From Hordeum vulgare subsp. vulgare (Eukaryota > Streptophyta > Magnoliopsida > Poales > Poaceae), in the NCBI RefSeq assembly GCF_904849725.1, contig NC_058521.1, forward strand, positions 348,500,138-348,564,137: a stretch of DNA of 64,000 bases. The letters are read 5' to 3'. The notes beneath the pieces are model-generated. The model was not told the origin of the DNA, made no database searches, and worked only from the letters and a program-made list of their open reading frames with translations. Positions 10,106-21,750 of this stretch are shown here, piece by piece. Both the position numbers and the translations under genes were made by a program. The number at the start of each line of letters is the position of its first letter. Positions within the stretch are counted from its first letter, which is position 1.

Positions 10106-13100
10106 ATGGATATTCGATCTAAACGAAGTTGGAAGGTTCTTTGCTGGAATGTGCATGGTTTAAATTCTAATTCACGTCGAAGGGCTGTATGTAGAAAAAT
10201 GATGAAAGTATGGAGTCGGTGGTTTGTCTTCTGGAAAAAAAATGCAACATACTGATTATCGAAGTGTTAAAAGCCTTTGCCCTTGAAGGTTTGATAGATT
10301 TGCATATAGTCCATCGCTTGGTGCTTCTGGTGCCCTGATTACTCTTTGGAACTCTTCCATCTTAACTGGTACCCTGATTGACTCATAGAGTTTTGGTCTT
10401 ACCGTGTCTTTCACTTCCAACCATAATTCTAAAACTTGGACTTTGGTAAATGTATATGGTCCTTGCCAAGGAAAGGCCAGAGATCAATTTGTCACCTCGT
10501 TATACAACCTCAATATCCCTGTCAATGATAATTGTCTGCTCCTAGGGGATTTCAACTTTATTCGTTCACCAACCAACAGAAACCTTCCTAGTGCCGATGT
10601 GAATGACATTTTTATCTTTAATGAGATTATCGGTCATCTGGGTCTTTTGGAACTACCACTCAAAGGTAGGTCTTTTACATGGTCCAATATTCAGGACACC
10701 CCACTTATGGAGCAATTAGACTGGTTTTTCACCTCTGCAAACTGGATATCTTGATATCCTATGACCCAAGTGCTTCCTTTGGCTAAACCTGCATCTGACC
10801 ATGTTCCATGTGTGGTGTCCATAATAACATCCATTCCCAAATGCAACCTTTTTCGTTTTGAGAACTATTGGGTGGAAATAGATGGGTTTCTTGACTGTAT
10901 GGAAAAATCTTGGAATATACCCTCTAGAAAGGGAAAGATTACTGCCATCATAATTTATAAGTTCAAAAACCTGAGCCAGGGTCTAAAAGTTTGGCAGACT
11001 AGTCTTTCTAAAATCAAAACTCTAATTTGTTAGTGCAATCAAGTGGTGCTCTGTCTTGATAACATAGAAGAGTTGAGACCTCTGTTCAGACCTGAATTCA
11101 ACTTCAGGGTCATTGTTAAGCTTCACTTAGAGCATCTTCTGCATTTACAATTCCTTTACTGGAAAAAGATAGAGCATCTTCTGCATTTGTCAAGGAGGGT
11201 GAAGAGAACACAATTTTTTTTCATGCCATGGCCACTGAAAGGTACAGAAGAAACTCTATTGCATCCCTTAAACTGGATGTTGGAACTTTATCACTGACCA
11301 TGAACAAATTGTTGGCTGCTTCTGGTCATGTTTCAAGGGCAGGGTGGGATCCTCCCAAGGGATAAATCTAGCTTTCAATCTCTAGTATCTTCTGCCCAAG
11401 GTAGAGGGTTTGGATGTCCTTACTCTGCCTTTCACTAAAGAGGAGATGAGTAAAACTGTCAAAGAAATGCCCATTGATAAGGCTCCAGGACCTGAACGTT
11501 TCAATGGTCTTTTCTTTAAAAGATGTTGGCATATCATCTGTCATGATTTCTATCAACTTGCAAATGATTTCCACGCAGGAACTGCAAAGTTGGATAATAT
11601 GAATTCCTCATACATAACTATGGTGCCCAAAAAGAGATCCCCTGAGCAAGTGGGGGACTTCAGACAAATCTCTCTGACTAGAATGGGTCTGAAATTCATG
11701 TAAAAAATGATTGCCAAGAGGTTGCAATTGCAAATCATGAAGTGCATTCATAAGAATCAATATGGTTTCATTAAATACAGGACTATCCAAGACTGTGTAG
11801 GGTGGACATTGGAGTACCTTCATCGGTGCCATCAATCCAAAAAACCCATTGTCATACTCAAACTGGACTTTGAGAAAGCTTTTGATTATCTGGAACATGA
11901 ATTCATTTTCCAAGTTCTCAAACACAAGGGTTTCAATGAGAAGTGGATTTTATGGGTACAACAACTGCTATCTTCTGGCTTTTCTTCAATTCTCCTAAAT
12001 TGAGTGCCTGGTAGAAAATTTACGTGTAAGAAAGGAGTGAGGCAAGGAGATCCTATGTCCCCTCTCCTCTTTGCCTTTGCAGCAGATTTCCTCCAAACAT
12101 TAGTGAATCAGTTGCTTCAACATGGGCTCATTCAGCTTCCAATCCCTTGTCATGGTAAGGACTTCCCAATTGTTCAATATGTTGATGACACTCTCATCAT
12201 CCTACCTGCTGTGGAGTCCCAACTTCTGGAGTTCAAAAAGATGCTCCTGCTTTTTTCCCAGTCCACTGGTCTTCAAGTTAATTATCATAAATCTGCTCTG
12301 CCGCCCATTAACATTGGTCAGGAAGTGCTTCAAAGGTGAGCTGACTCCATTGGTTATAAGATTGGTTGACTAACTTTCACTTATCGAGGTTTACGAGTTG
12401 GGACAACCAAGCCAAGGATCATTGACCTAATGCCACTGGTGGATAATATGGAAAGGAGGCTTTCTGCCAGTTCTTCCTTCCTGGCTCACGGTGGCCATCT
12501 TTAATACCTCAACTCTGCCCTGTGTTCTGTACCCACTTTTTCCCTATGTAGTCTCGACATACCACCTGGTATCATCAAGCAGCTGGAAAAATGGCCAAGA
12601 TCAGGCACCTTATCTTGCGGCTTGGGACTTGGTGTGCAGACCAAAGATGAAAGGAGGGTTGGGCATCATGAATATGTCTGTCCAGAATGATGCTTTGCTC
12701 CTTAAAGATGCTGATAAATTCTTCAACAAAGCAGAAGTGCCAAGGGTGGAGTTAATTTGGAACACCTACTACCATAACATAGTTCCACAAGGAACATCTC
12801 TATGTGGTTCATTTTGGTGGAAGGATTTTTGCGAGAGGATGGATAACTTCAGAGCTGTCACTTTCATACAACCAGACAGAGGAGATACTTTCTGTTTTGG
12901 TTTGACTCTTGGGAATTAGGTGACTCAACGCTGCCCCTGGCACACAGGTTCCAAAGATTATTCTCCTTTGCAATTGATACCTTCAGTACTTTTGAGGAGG
13001 TCTTCCAAGCTTTTGAAGCAAACTCCATGACTAGCCTGTTTCACCTGCCTCTTTCTGACAGAGCTTTCCAGGAACTGCAAACAAATAACAGCCTTCTTCA

Positions 13101-13428
13101 AAATCTGCACAGGGAACAATCTAGCAATGATATCTGGCTTTGGAGTACTAACAATAAGAGTTACACAGCTAAGAAGTACTACTTGCATCTCGATCAGCCC
13201 ATTATCCCCAACCCACTACTCACACGGGTTTGGAAAAGTTGTTGCACAATGAAAATAAAAATGTTCGCCTGGATGCTTATAATGGATAGACTAACAATAA
13301 GAGTTACACATGCCACTGGAATTTTTCTGATTCCAACTTATGTGTTTTATGCCATGCAAGAATCAAGGAGGACAGAGATCATCTCCTTAGCTGTATGTTT
13401 AGCATTAGGGTTTGGAACTATCTTCTGA
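10106..13428 (+). pseudogene. LINE ORF2: endonuclease and reverse transcriptase
   Basis: From ATG 10106 the frame has VLCWNVHGLNSN, the start of the APE-type endonuclease that nicks target DNA. Endonuclease motifs continue with LVNVYGP (10440-10470), LLLGDFNFI (10540-10566) and ASDHVP near 10790. The reverse transcriptase begins around 11410, with [47 protein letters not shown] and the catalytic YVDD at 12178-12189. YVDD replaces the commoner YADD/FADD but keeps both aspartates. A zinc-finger-like region (KMFAWMLIMDRL) lies near 13255-13300. Stops or frameshifts occur near 10250, 10756, 11030, 11300, 11701, 12001, 12338 and 12917. The RT core is therefore in pieces. Confidence 0.85.
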
Positions 13429-13430
13429 TT

Positions 13431-13803
13431 TCTTGGGAGGGTAACTCCATGTGGGACACAACTATAGCAGCCAAGAGAGATTTTCAGAAACCTTTTTTCT
13501 CCGAAATAGTTTTCACAACTTGCTGGAATATTTGGACCTCCAGAAATGCAAGGGTTATTCAACAATGAGCGTCCCAGATTCAGCTGATGGAAATCTAACT
13601 TCATCCATGATATTTCCCTATTACCTTATAGAATTAAAGCTAGTTTTACGGATGGTCTCCTCAAGTGGATTTCATTCTTACCTCCATGAGGTTTGTAAAC
13701 ACCATCCCCATTTGTATATTCTCAACCCCCTGTATATAAACTCTTTATAGTTGGAATAAAAGAAAAGGTTGTGGGGTGATTTCCCTACAGTAGTTGGTCA
13801 AAA
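13431..13803 (+). other. LINE 3' end
   Basis: Remnants of the ORF2 C terminus and a 3' untranslated region containing GTATATAAACTC and AATAAAAGAAAAGG (about 13757). The A-run at 13799-13805 marks the tail. There is no independent gene. Confidence 0.6.
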
Positions 13804-13815
13804 AAATATAGAAGA

Positions 13816-16800
13816 TAAAAATGTTCACCAAGTCTAGGAAATTATGGAAGGATTTTAGAATCCTCTAGAAATTGGAATAACTCCAGTTCGAGTTGATTTG
13901 AACTGTGCAAGAATTTGCAAAGGTGGAGTTTGAAATAATCACATCGATGTTTGCATTAGGTATCTACAGAAAATATCTTTGGAAAAATGTGTAAAGCACA
14001 TATTAGGATAGATCTTGATTTTAGGAATCTACAGAAATTTGAATCACCAAATTTAGAGTTCAAATGAATTGCTTATGTAATAAATGAGCTCTGTGTAGAA
14101 GGAAAAATGAGGGGAAAAGAATAATACAGAGGGTTAAGCCGCGCTCTAGGCCCTGGATAGCGCTTGCGCCGGCCCAACAGCTCTGGCCGTGCGGTAGGCT
14201 GGCCAAGACGAAGGCCCATTGGCCAATACCGCTTTCGCTGCAGGGAAAGAACCTCCGGTGGATCCACCTCCACTTAAAAACAAGCGGCCCGGCCATTAGT
14301 GGGCTGACATGGGGGCCCCGCCGGTCAGGTTCTCCCCTACCTCTCGCTCGCACGCAGGAGAGGCAGGGGAGGCTGACCCAGCTGGTGCTCGCGCCTGCAC
14401 TAGCGGCTCCAGCCTCCTCCGGCGAAGTCCCGGTCGTCGGGATGCTCGGGGAGTTGAGGCGCACTCGCGTGGGGCTCCCGTTTCGTCGGGGAGCGCTTGG
14501 GGAGAGGGGGCCCTCGGCCGCAGCGGGGGCCAGCGAGGACGACTGCGGTGGAGTGGTTCCCCGGCCACCGAAAGTTAGAAGGAGGGATCGGGGGTGCTGG
14601 AGGCATGAAGGAGAGCACACTGGCGCCCTTCAATGAAGGGAAGGCTTGGAGGGTCCCGGCTTTGAGCAGGGGATGCCGACAGAGCTCCGGCCATTGCCGG
14701 TGTTGGACAGGGCAAGAGGAAGATGGGGGCCTCTGGAAGCTCCGCGGGAGGGAGAGAGCCAGGAGGGAGTAGAGTGATCGAGGGGGAGGCCTTGTATGGA
14801 GGGGACGCAGAGGGGAAGCTCGGGTGCGCTTGGATGCTCTGGCACGGATGCCACGCGTGCAAGGAGGAGTTTGGAGGCAAGCTGGTGTCATGGAGGGGTC
14901 AAAGGATGATTTGCGGCGCTCTGGGCCACGCTTGCCTTGCTGGACCTGAGCTGCAGCAAGAGGCCAAGGTGCAGAGCACCGTTTCAGCATGCCAGTGGTG
15001 TAGTCACCACGGGCACCATTTCCTATAGTGGTCTTACGACCAGTCAAACATGTCCTACACGCAAGGCATGCATGCAGGAAGGTGACTCAGGAGTTTGGTT
15101 GCATATGGGGCTTATTTGAATTGGTTTTGATTGGAGTTAAGTTTGCAGCAGCAAACTTAAGATTGTAAATTAGGGCACTTACTCTAGGGATTGTGAAACA
15201 AAACCTTGTCTAGCAGCCTTATTCATGGAAGGACTACAAGACTGCCAACTTTCGACTCAGGGGGATGTGGTTATGTAGTATTGTAGTTCAAGGCTACAAT
15301 TCTGCCAGAAATCAAGTTTCGGGTGTGCTGCTCATTTTTCCTACATGAGCATGCCATATCTTGGTTTGAAATGATGAATTAGCATGCTAGGGGATCTCTG
15401 GAAAGAGTTGGTGGCATTACCTTAAGTAGAAGTATAGCAAGAGGGGTAAAACAATGCTGCCAAGGTAAAAATGAGGGGTAGATACATGGAGTCACCCCCC
15501 AATAATTGACCAGTGGCCATGGCAAGGTTACTAGAGGTAAAAGGGGACTAGGTGAACCTCTGGTAAAAATTTAAGCTCAAGGGGAAATAATGGAAGAGGC
15601 CACAACAACAACTTCCGTAAATGGACAAAAGGTGCTTGATGGATGTTAGGGCTACAAGATGGATTCCAATTGCCTTGAAAGTTAACAGGATCATATGATA
15701 GGTCAAACTGAGCTTGTGTAGCAAATTGGGGATTTGTTGGAGAAAGTTTCCAATGTAGACCTGAAAAACCCAAGAGATGGGCATAAATGGATTTGTGCAT
15801 ATAAAACTATGCAAATCAATCCCCACAAATCCACAACTTGGTGTGGTGGCATTATTTGAGTATTAGAGCATGCCCAAGAAGTTTGGGATCAATTGGTGAA
15901 ACTTTATAATGTAAAGTTTCCCAAGGTTAGAAATGAACAAAGACGGTTTTGAGGGGTTTGGGACAAGTTCTTGTATTCTCCTTGATGCACAACTTGGTGT
16001 GGCTACATTATTGGATTATGAGAACACGCCCACCAAATTTGAGCAGAATTGGAGACATTTGGTAATGTAGAGTTGCTCAAATTTGGATCTGGACAGATAT
16101 GATTTTGGAATAATTAGATGAATCAAATCAAGTTAGATTGAGATGAAACTTGGCAGGATAATCACATATATTATGTGTGACATGATAGAATTTCACTAGG
16201 ATTTATTGAGAATATTTCTTATAGAGATATTTCAAAAGCTTCAAATACGCAGGAATGGGTTTTGAAGGGTTATGCCTAATATTTTGAACATGACCATGCA
16301 TTGAAACTACCATATATGGAACATGTATATCCACTCACTTTCCCTAACTTTTCTCAAATATTTTGAAAGCAATAAAAATAAATTTCTTTCATAAGGGAAC
16401 ATTTTTGGCCTTAGAGAAAGGTATTTAAATAAAATAGTAAAATCACTTTTAAAATAATTATATTGTAGTTTTGGAAAGTCTTTTTGATAATGGGATTTAA
16501 ATAAAATATTTGGTGCAAAATAACCTCCCTAATTTGAGGACTTGTAGTACAAATCCCAATTGAGGGGTTTCGAAAGCTTAAATCAAGGAAATGTTTTTTG
16601 GTAAAAATAACATTTTGTAAAATAGTTTCTGGTCCTATACACATGGCATGATCATTAGGCAAGTATTTGGGTTAAGGAGGAGAGTCTCAAGAGTAGCAGG
16701 AACATTGGGATTCAAACACAAGCAAGCAAGCAAGCAAGCATCAATCACATCAAGCATCACAATTGGTCATGAAAATTTTAATTGGTCCTAATTTTTGAGA

Positions 16801-16842
16801 TAAGTTAATTCAGTCAGGAGAGTTAAAACACATGGTGTTAAA
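13816..16842 (-). other. LARD-like element, 5' segment, no gene
   Basis: Repeats of AT-rich text surround a GC-rich core at about 14130-15030. The core is open in several frames at once on both strands, which reflects base composition and not coding. The counterpart in the second copy is about 48380-49500. An AAGC microsatellite of five units lies at about 16721-16740. Confidence 0.55.
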
Positions 16843-16847
16843 TTATT

Positions 16848-16979
16848 CCAGCGCTACTGCTAACATAGGTAACAGTAGCGCTTGAATCCCAACGCTACTG
16901 CTAACAGGTTAGGTGTAGCGCGTTAGCAGTAGCGCTAACCCCAGCGCTACTGGTAAGGGTAAAACCAGCGCTACTACTA
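16848..16979. repeat. CACTA right subterminal repeat array
   Basis: CCAGCGCTACTGCTAAC-like units recur at 16848, 16888, 16930 and 16948-16975, in both orientations and matching the left array. Confidence 0.8.
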
Positions 16980-16997
16980 GGCTTTCTCCTAGTAGTG
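16980..16997 (-). repeat. CACTA 3' terminal inverted repeat
   Basis: The reverse complement reads CACTACTAGGAGAAAGCC. It is followed by target duplication ACC at 16998-17000. Confidence 0.9.
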
Positions 16998-17449
16998 ACC
17001 GACTATATTTAGAATAGCATCACAACCAGACCACCACCCCCAACAACCGTAATGAAACAGAGCCGTCATCAGTTGTGGACCAGTGTCGGGACGGTACAAC
17101 CGTCTAGGTGTTGAGCGGTACAACTGCCCATGGCACCGGTACAACCGGTTAGTTAGAAAAATAGGGGCCTCTCTCTCAATGATGCGACGGAATGTGATGG
17201 GTGCAAAAGTGTGAGAGAAGAATTGATTCACCCATAGACTCCGAATGTGGATTCCCTATTAATAGTACGGGGTCCCTACGACCAAAGAGAATAAACACGT
17301 GAGGAACACGTCTTTGATCTTTTCCACTTGGAGGGAATACCTAACCGTCTTGTGTCTAACATACGATACCTGCATAATTGACACCTAGTTAAATAACATA
17401 GTGAGTTGTCATCATCACCAAATCACTTAAGGTGGAGAATGCCCTTACA
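16998..17449 (-). repeat. 3' LTR of Maximus-like Copia, initial portion
   Basis: On the - strand the LTR starts TGTAAGGGCATTCTCC at 17449, directly after a polypurine tract, and runs into the CACTA at 16998. It contains three CGGTACAACCG-type motifs at about 17093-17155, matching those in the other half of this LTR at 2280-2436. Confidence 0.7.
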
Positions 17450-17462
17450 ATCTCCTTCTTCT
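17450..17462 (-). promoter_or_regulatory. Polypurine tract of Maximus-like element
   Basis: The - strand reads AGAAGAAGGAGAT immediately before the LTR start. This is the expected primer site for plus-strand DNA synthesis. Confidence 0.7.
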
Positions 17463-17799
17463 AGGTGGATGATGACAACAACACGATTTGCATACATGGT
17501 CTCTAAAGTAGAAGCGGAGATCCCCCTCGCTGTGTACCCCAAATGAGACAGAAACAGGAACTAGAGCTCCCCCTTGGTTTTAGAGACCATCTACAGGGTA
17601 CATCGAGGAATTAACATTAAGGAGCATATGTACGAGATAACGAGTAGAGCTTTAAATGATACGTGTAATAATAAACATGGTCTCCACTGAAACTCAAATA
17701 GTCTTCACAAGATAGGTTCAAGACCAACTAACAACTTCCAAGATCAACTAACAAGAAAATAAGAGTTCAACTTGAAATCAAAACAAAAGATACGACGAA

Positions 17800-19200
17800 A
17801 TGACAGCCAGAGCCCCCCATGCATATCCCGTCATGATATAGCTCTCTCCCCCTTTGGCATGAGGACACCAAAAAGGAAAAGAGCGATGCTATCACCCCGG
17901 TGCTCAGTAGAGCTCATCAGATCCGTCAGACTACTTGGAATCACCACTAGTAGTCTCATCATCACCATCACCATCATCACTATCAGACACACCCTGAGCA
18001 GCAGTAGCAGAGGAGGTAGCAGCCCAACCCGAGACCTCATCATCAGTCCAAGTGCTATGACCATGGATCCACTTCTCCTTAGGGGTGATGGACTTCTCTG
18101 AACCGCTGGATGACTCAAGCTTGAGAGCCTGCATAATCCGAATCTATCTGCACCTAGCAAGCTTCTCGTTGACATGGGCTTGATAGAGATTGTGCTGAAC
18201 ATGAGCTTGGAGGCAGAAGGTCTTTTTTAACTTATCTGAGAACTTGGAGACCCAAGATGGCTTGTCAGCCACAGGAAGATCAAAGTCACTATCACTGGAA
18301 GTAGCAAAAACATCCTCACGTGCGTCCTCGGGGAAGCGAATTGCAACATGCTTCCTCTTCTGGAGTTGCTTGACCTCATGCTCAGTGAGATTCTCAAGAG
18401 AAGAGAGAGGCCTGCCAGTCCTACGAACTGCCCACACAGAGTTGAGGAAGCACATAATGAACGGAGCATACTTGGGGACCAACTTGTAGAAGATCATGGA
18501 GTAGAGCTCCTCCCATAACCATTTGGAAGCATCAAATGTAGCCTAGTGCACGCCTTCTCTCGCATGGCAACAAGAATATCAGCGAAGTAACCACGAATCC
18601 CATGTTGATTGCCCACCTTGGGCAGGAGAACATTTCAGAAAACACGGTGCATAATATTACAAACTGGCAGCACGTCCTTAGAAGAGCGAGGAATCCCATG
18701 CTTGGGAATGTACAAGGGGGAAAGCTTCACCTTATCCATAAGATGAGCTTGATCGTGAGGATGAATGCCACTCTTCCTGTGATACGGTATAATCATACCC
18801 ACGTGCATTGCAGAAGACACACCACGGGACCTCGAAAAGCTCATCACGACGCATGAAGGTAAGGGTGCGAGCGTCATCAGTGCCAAAGTGAATAGTGGCA
18901 TAAAACTGGTGAATGAGCTGCACATCAAAGGGACAGTTGAGAGTCATGAGCTTGAGCAAGTCAAATTCGTCACACAGAGTATATGCTTCTCCAAAGTAGT
19001 ACATGTTGTTCTGCCAGTGCTCACTGTCAATAGCCCATTGCTTGGCAAACTTGTTCTTGTGATGATCATAGAGCCCGGGCACAATTCGCATCTGAAGCGC
19101 ATTCCGAAACTGAGGGGTGGTCTAGGTGGGAGCAACGGGTACCTCATACGGATCCTAAAACAGAACCAACTCCCAATCATATTGCTTCCATGAGTGCACC
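17800..19200 (-). pseudogene. Accessory ORF downstream of Copia pol (Transposase_32 / ATHILA ORF-1-like)
   Basis: Reading leftwards, pieces include FDVQLIHQFYATIHFGTDDA with ARTLTFM (18820-18960), YHRKSGIHP, then KHVAIRFPED, SDSDFDLPVADKPSW and a Ser/acidic C-terminal part (17950-18130). The FYAT-(I/V)-HF-x-x-DDA-RT-L-x-(W/F)-M signature is one I associate with the plant-transposon domain often annotated Transposase_32, or with ATHILA ORF-1. Its function is unknown. It is in the same orientation as pol, between RNase H and the 3' LTR, which is where SIRE-type elements carry an envelope-like ORF. I see no clear signal peptide or transmembrane segment. Frames break near 18500, 18720 and 18130. 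Confidence 0.5.
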
Positions 19201-19892
19201 GGCTTGGCAGATTTCTGCTTGGCGGCCAAGATTTTTGGACGGTGAGAGGGATTGGTAGGGATCACAATTTCCTCGGCTCAGAGTCATCCACAAGCCTACA
19301 CCCGCGAGCATGTTTCTTGGTGTTCTTCCGAGGAGCAGAGAGATAACCAGAGCCACTGCAGACACACACCAGAGAAGCACATGAATAGAAACCAAGAAAA
19401 TATGAGAGGATTGTACGCAAAAAATAATAATAGATCACGTATGCATTGTAGAACAAAGAAGTTGTGGAATAGGAACCAGGTAGGCCGGTTGTACCGGTCA
19501 TCCGAGCAGTTGTACCGCAGCAGCGGTTGTACCGCATATGCAAGTTCTTGTACCATAGATGCAAGCAGTTGTACCGTTGTTTTAGGGAGGCGAGTACATC
19601 TGGATCTGAGACCTATGCCAATGATTCTAGGTACTACATAGCATGACTGATAAGAAGCATATATATAGGACCTCCTCCTACCAATAGTTTGTCTGAAAAT
19701 GCGGGATCCTAGCAATGCCCTAGGAAAACCTGGATCCAAAGAAGAGGATCCAAGAACAAGAAGAGAAGAGGGTATTACCAGTGTCCATTGGAGGAGATAA
19801 GGGGAGGAAGGGCCTCCATGGAGCGAATCCGAAAGGAGGCACCAGATCCGGGGTGCCGGAGGCACTCCGACGTGGTGGTGATGGCGGCTAGA
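19201..19892 (-). other. Spacer between pol and accessory ORF, left part
   Basis: No reliable ORF; a 189-codon frame on the - strand (19296-19865) lacks family features. It contains a cluster of GGTTGTACCG motifs (19480-19582) and ends at the Copia insertion site CTAGA. Confidence 0.45.
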
Positions 19893-21281
19893 TGTTGGGA
19901 TCTACCGTAGGTTCATCGCATGCGAATTAAAATTCCTAAGCGCGGAACATCCAGGAACATGCTATGGAGATGGATCACAGATCGTTACCACTAGACGCAC
20001 AGTGCCGTGCACCGGAAGTAGAGTAGGGGCAGCGCGTCCGCGTGGTTCATCTCCTCCTTGTCCGTTCACCCTCGTGCAGCCGGTCCGATCTCCCTCGTGA
20101 GGCCGGTCGCCGGATCCCGCGTACAGGCTCGACGGAGCTGCGCAAGTGCACCGCCTCTAATGATATCCGCACGTGCATCAGGAACACACCGTGCGACAAA
20201 CTGCTTGGTCCCATCACACGATCGACGGCGGGTGAAGGTGGCTATTCGCAACTCATGCGAAACACTAATAATTGTGCCGAAGCGATCGCTCGAACAGGTG
20301 TGCCGCACCTCCACTATATATAGGTGCCCCGTGTAGGCTCAACTCTTGGGCATCGCACGGACCCTAAAGCCCACGTGTTCCTTCCCTTATGAGCGCGACC
20401 CTTTAGGTTCTCGTTCACTTGGTCGCGAGTCAGACCACATCCGACTCGGCTAGTGGGTAGCGTTCTCTAGCAAGACGTGCCGACTCCAAGTGTCTGATGA
20501 AGCCGGTTAGGCGAACCTATACTTCATACTTCTGTTCCCTTTTCCACATGATATACGTTGCCGTGCTCAAGGCGATATGGTCATCCTTGTTACCGCATGA
20601 CCTCTTTCTCGCTCCGGTGAATCCGACCAACATTCGGATTATCTCATAATCCTCATCGCATGGCCATGCTTATCCAGGTCGGATCACCCGAGGGGCCTAG
20701 AGTATATCTGTCCTAATCGGACGAACAAATCCCATCTGCTCGACCATGTCTCACAGCATGGGTTTGGACAAGACCGAAACCTACATTTGTAACTACCCAG
20801 TCACGGAGTACCGTTTGGTCGGCCCATAGAAAGTCTATCACCATCCCTAGTACATGCAACAGCTCAGGTCTTAGGACATAGAACGTATGTTGTACTAGAG
20901 ACTCATAGAAGACCTATCGTTGCGTCTCATAGTTGGGTCTCTCCAACTCAAACCTTATCTTGTCTTGGACTCGACTACGTTGAATTCAACCAGATCTTTC
21001 TGAGTCATATTACGTGGCTAGCATCCAATGCTACATGGCCAGTGAGACCGGACTATCCACCGTGTCATATGCTAGTCTAACTCGTTGCGTGTCCACACAA
21101 CCCTTTCGACAAGGGACTCTTTATGATAGTCATCATACAATGCATAGTCTCACAAACAACTCACGTACTTGTTCATTACACATCATTTTTTTTGACTTGA
21201 CAATGCACAAGGACTATCTTTATTCATAAACACATAGGAAATATAATCATACATGATTGCCTCTAGGACAAATCTCCAACA
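19893..21281 (-). repeat. 3' LTR of BARE/Angela-like Copia
   Basis: It runs from TGTTGGGATCTACC to ATCTCCAACA on the + strand, 1389 bp. Compared with the other LTR it holds roughly 70 extra bases near 20705-20780. Confidence 0.93.
20314..20323 (-). promoter_or_regulatory. TATA box in 3' LTR
   Basis: CTATATATAG is at the same relative place in both LTRs. On the - strand it is the likely core promoter of the element. Confidence 0.55.
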
Positions 21282-21296
21282 GTCTCCCACTTGCAC
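21282..21296 (-). promoter_or_regulatory. Polypurine tract of BARE/Angela-like element
   Basis: The - strand reads GTGCAAGTGGGAGAC, directly abutting the 3' LTR. The same tract occurs in BARE/Angela relatives. Confidence 0.8.
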
Positions 21297-21301
21297 TAGA
21301 G

Positions 21302-21750
21302 TCAATCAAATAGACATTGAATGCCCAAAGCTCTAACGTGCCCCTCATGCTTGGGTTTTGGAAGCGGCTTAGTCAATGGATCAGCAATGTTTGCATCCAT
21401 ATTAATCTTCCATAAATTAGTGTCACCTTCCGCTACGAGCTTTCGTATCAGGTGATACTTTCGGTCTATGTGCCTGGTTTTGTGGTGTTGTCTCGGCTCC
21501 TTGTCCAGTGCGATGGCACCTGAATTATCGCAATAATAGTCCAACGGCTTTGACCATCCCGAGATTACACCAACATGTTCCAGGAACTTCCGAATCCAAA
21601 CACCTTCCTTTGCGGCTTCCAAGCCGCAATGTATTCGACCTCTGTTGTGGAGTCGACCACCGTATCTTCCTTGGAACTCGCGCAGCTCACTGCTCCTCCA
21701 TTCATGACATACACGAATCTTGTTTGCGATTGACAATCATCGCTGTCAGT
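21302..21750 (-). pseudogene. Copia RNase H (BARE/Angela-like)
   Basis: RNase H degrades the RNA strand of the cDNA hybrid. Landmarks in order are EAAKEGVWIRKFLE, YCDNSGAIAL, HHKTRHIDRKYHLIR and NIADPLTKPL, which form the standard C-terminal end of Copia pol. The first catalytic stretch, normally just upstream, is disturbed by a stop near 21750. The ORF ends just before the PPT, as expected. Confidence 0.85.

Larger units (their letters stand above)
6723..13803 (+). mobile_element. LINE (non-LTR retrotransposon), near full length
   Basis: The layout is a C-rich 5' leader, ORF1 with two zinc knuckles, ORF2 with endonuclease, reverse transcriptase and a C-terminal zinc-finger-like region, then a short A-run at 13799-13805. 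Flanking AATATGGAAGAA (6711-6722) and AATATAGAAGAT (13804-13815) differ at two positions and are the likely target duplication. It lies in the opposite orientation to its LARD-like host. Several in-frame stops show it is inactive. The exact 5' end is uncertain because LINE 5' ends have no defined sequence. Confidence 0.85.
4798..16842 (-). mobile_element. LARD-like non-coding retroelement nested in CACTA
   Basis: The left end is TGTGGGGACCCCGACTTACA and the right end is CACATGGTGTTAAA. TTATT flanks both sides (4793-4797 and 16843-16847), the 5-bp duplication typical of LTR elements. Read on the - strand it would end in GGGGTCCCCACA, a common grass Gypsy LTR end. Excluding the LINE at 6723-13803, about 5 kb of own sequence shows no gag or pol. 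A diverged copy in the opposite orientation lies at 47599-50595: for example, about 6420-6480 and 50110-50180 match in reverse complement, as do 13800-14060 and 49590-49840. A LARD is inferred. A paired LTR could not be traced by eye. Confidence 0.65.
2457..16997 (+). mobile_element. CACTA (En/Spm) transposon, internally deleted, carrying nested insertions
   Basis: The left terminus at 2457 reads CACTAGTAGGAAAAACC. The right terminus, read inward from 16997, is CACTACTAGGAGAAAGCC. They match as terminal inverted repeats with few mismatches. The bases just outside are ACC on both sides (2454-2456 and 16998-17000), the 3-bp target duplication expected for CACTA. Subterminal DNA on both sides is packed with AGCAGTAGCGCTGG-like repeats in both orientations. 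After removing the nested element at 4798-16842, about 2.5 kb of CACTA sequence remains. It keeps a transposase-associated domain and a viroplasmin-like ORF but shows no DDE transposase core, so it is non-autonomous. Confidence 0.92.

Noticed and set aside
14060..15119. Long overlapping ORFs on both strands (up to about 215 codons)
   Set aside because: They lie in a GC-rich stretch where stops are rare in every frame. They are Pro/Arg/Ser-rich, mutually overlapping, and not conserved in frame with the second copy at 48380-49500.
16721..16740. Telomere- or centromere-like satellite
   Set aside because: It is only a short AAGC microsatellite of five units within the LARD-like element.
17831..18202. 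A separate 123-codon gene on the - strand overlapping the accessory ORF
   Set aside because: It is an alternative frame of the Ser/acidic C-terminal part of the accessory ORF and has low-complexity Met/Val/Leu runs from a CAT repeat.
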